From: JAZKSG01 sp964384785
GTDB lineage: Archaea > Thermoplasmatota > E2 > DHVEG-1
Reading direction: 5' to 3'
Length of the DNA stretch: 33,173 nucleotides
Assembly: GCA_964384785.1 (NCBI GenBank)
Contig: CAYLLH010000013.1
Span: 1-33,173, forward strand
A model generated the notes under the pieces. The model worked only from the letters and a program-made list of their open reading frames with translations, was not told the DNA's origin and made no database searches. Below, in pieces: positions 33,100 to 33,173 of this stretch. A program made the position numbers and the translations under genes. Every line of letters starts with the position of its first letter. Within the stretch, counting starts at the first letter, position 1.

Positions 33100-33173
33100 A
33101 TGAAGAAAAATGATAAATTAATAGTAGTTTTAGGAGTAATAGTATTAGTAGTTGCCTCTTTAGGCATATACTA
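33100..33173 (+). CDS. Start of a membrane-anchored or secreted protein, cut by window
   Basis: An ATG after GGGGGAT opens MKKNDKLIVVLGVIVLVVAS and runs to the window edge: a basic start and a hydrophobic helix, hence a signal peptide or membrane anchor. Nothing downstream can be seen. The 206 bases before it have no gene; they start with a T-rich run (32895-32911) that could end the tandem pair's transcript. Confidence 0.6.
   Translation, partial: MKKNDKLIVVLGVIVLVVASLGIY

Overview
The window looks like a chromosome segment of a low-GC euryarchaeon, possibly a Thermoplasmatota-type lineage; the lineage is inference. Archaeal markers are ribosomal protein S17e, prefoldin beta, archaeal-type riboflavin synthase and FAD synthetase, a UbiA-type geranylgeranyl transferase of the archaeal lipid pathway, and an Era-like GTPase/DUF2073/Zn-ribbon trio. 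Genes start with ATG, GTG or TTG. Some have purine-rich ribosome sites (GGAGG, GGTGA), while others lie about 20-30 bases below a TATA box and look leaderless.

Layout. (1) 1-3674 is an accessory island. It holds a truncated gene joining a transposase-like zinc finger/HTH to a RecB-type PD-(D/E)XK nuclease, a DUF4143 ATPase with a palindromic operator, a deleted second copy of the zinc finger/nuclease gene, and a HepT/MntA module whose toxin is frameshifted in its active-site motif. (2) 3936-9974 has an ABC exporter converging on a UDP-amino-sugar cluster: GlmS flanked by two GlmU-like paralogs, one with a degenerate acetyltransferase half. (3) 10071-16109 is a run of seven genes on the minus strand: RHH regulator, ATP sulfurylase, DHH phosphoesterase, APS kinase, sulfotransferase, SLC13 anion transporter, universal stress protein. 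Read together it is a complete route from sulfate uptake through PAPS to sulfated product, with a candidate PAP recycling enzyme and no sulfate-reduction gene. (4) 16302-21773 has PurQ, a Nudix hydrolase, a lipid/polyprenol cluster (P-loop kinase, polyprenol kinase-like protein, UbiA), two small membrane proteins and a zinc dehydrogenase. (5) 21900-25009 has two arrestin-like proteins and the HtpX/LemA pair. (6) 25199-27389 has the Era-like trio and an unknown membrane protein. (7) 27597-29932 is a riboflavin/FAD operon headed by an S17e gene that seems to use a CTG start. (8) 30099-33173 has a small conserved-looking protein, cis-prenyltransferase, prefoldin beta, a tandem pair of unrecognised paralogs, and the start of a membrane or secreted protein.

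Taken together, the amino-sugar, exporter, polyprenol and sulfation genes suggest that this organism makes a sulfated cell-surface glycan or lipid; that link is inference. The two most novel-looking items are the sulfation operon and the zinc-finger/nuclease gene present in one intact and one decayed copy. No tRNA, rRNA, CRISPR array or integrase was seen.
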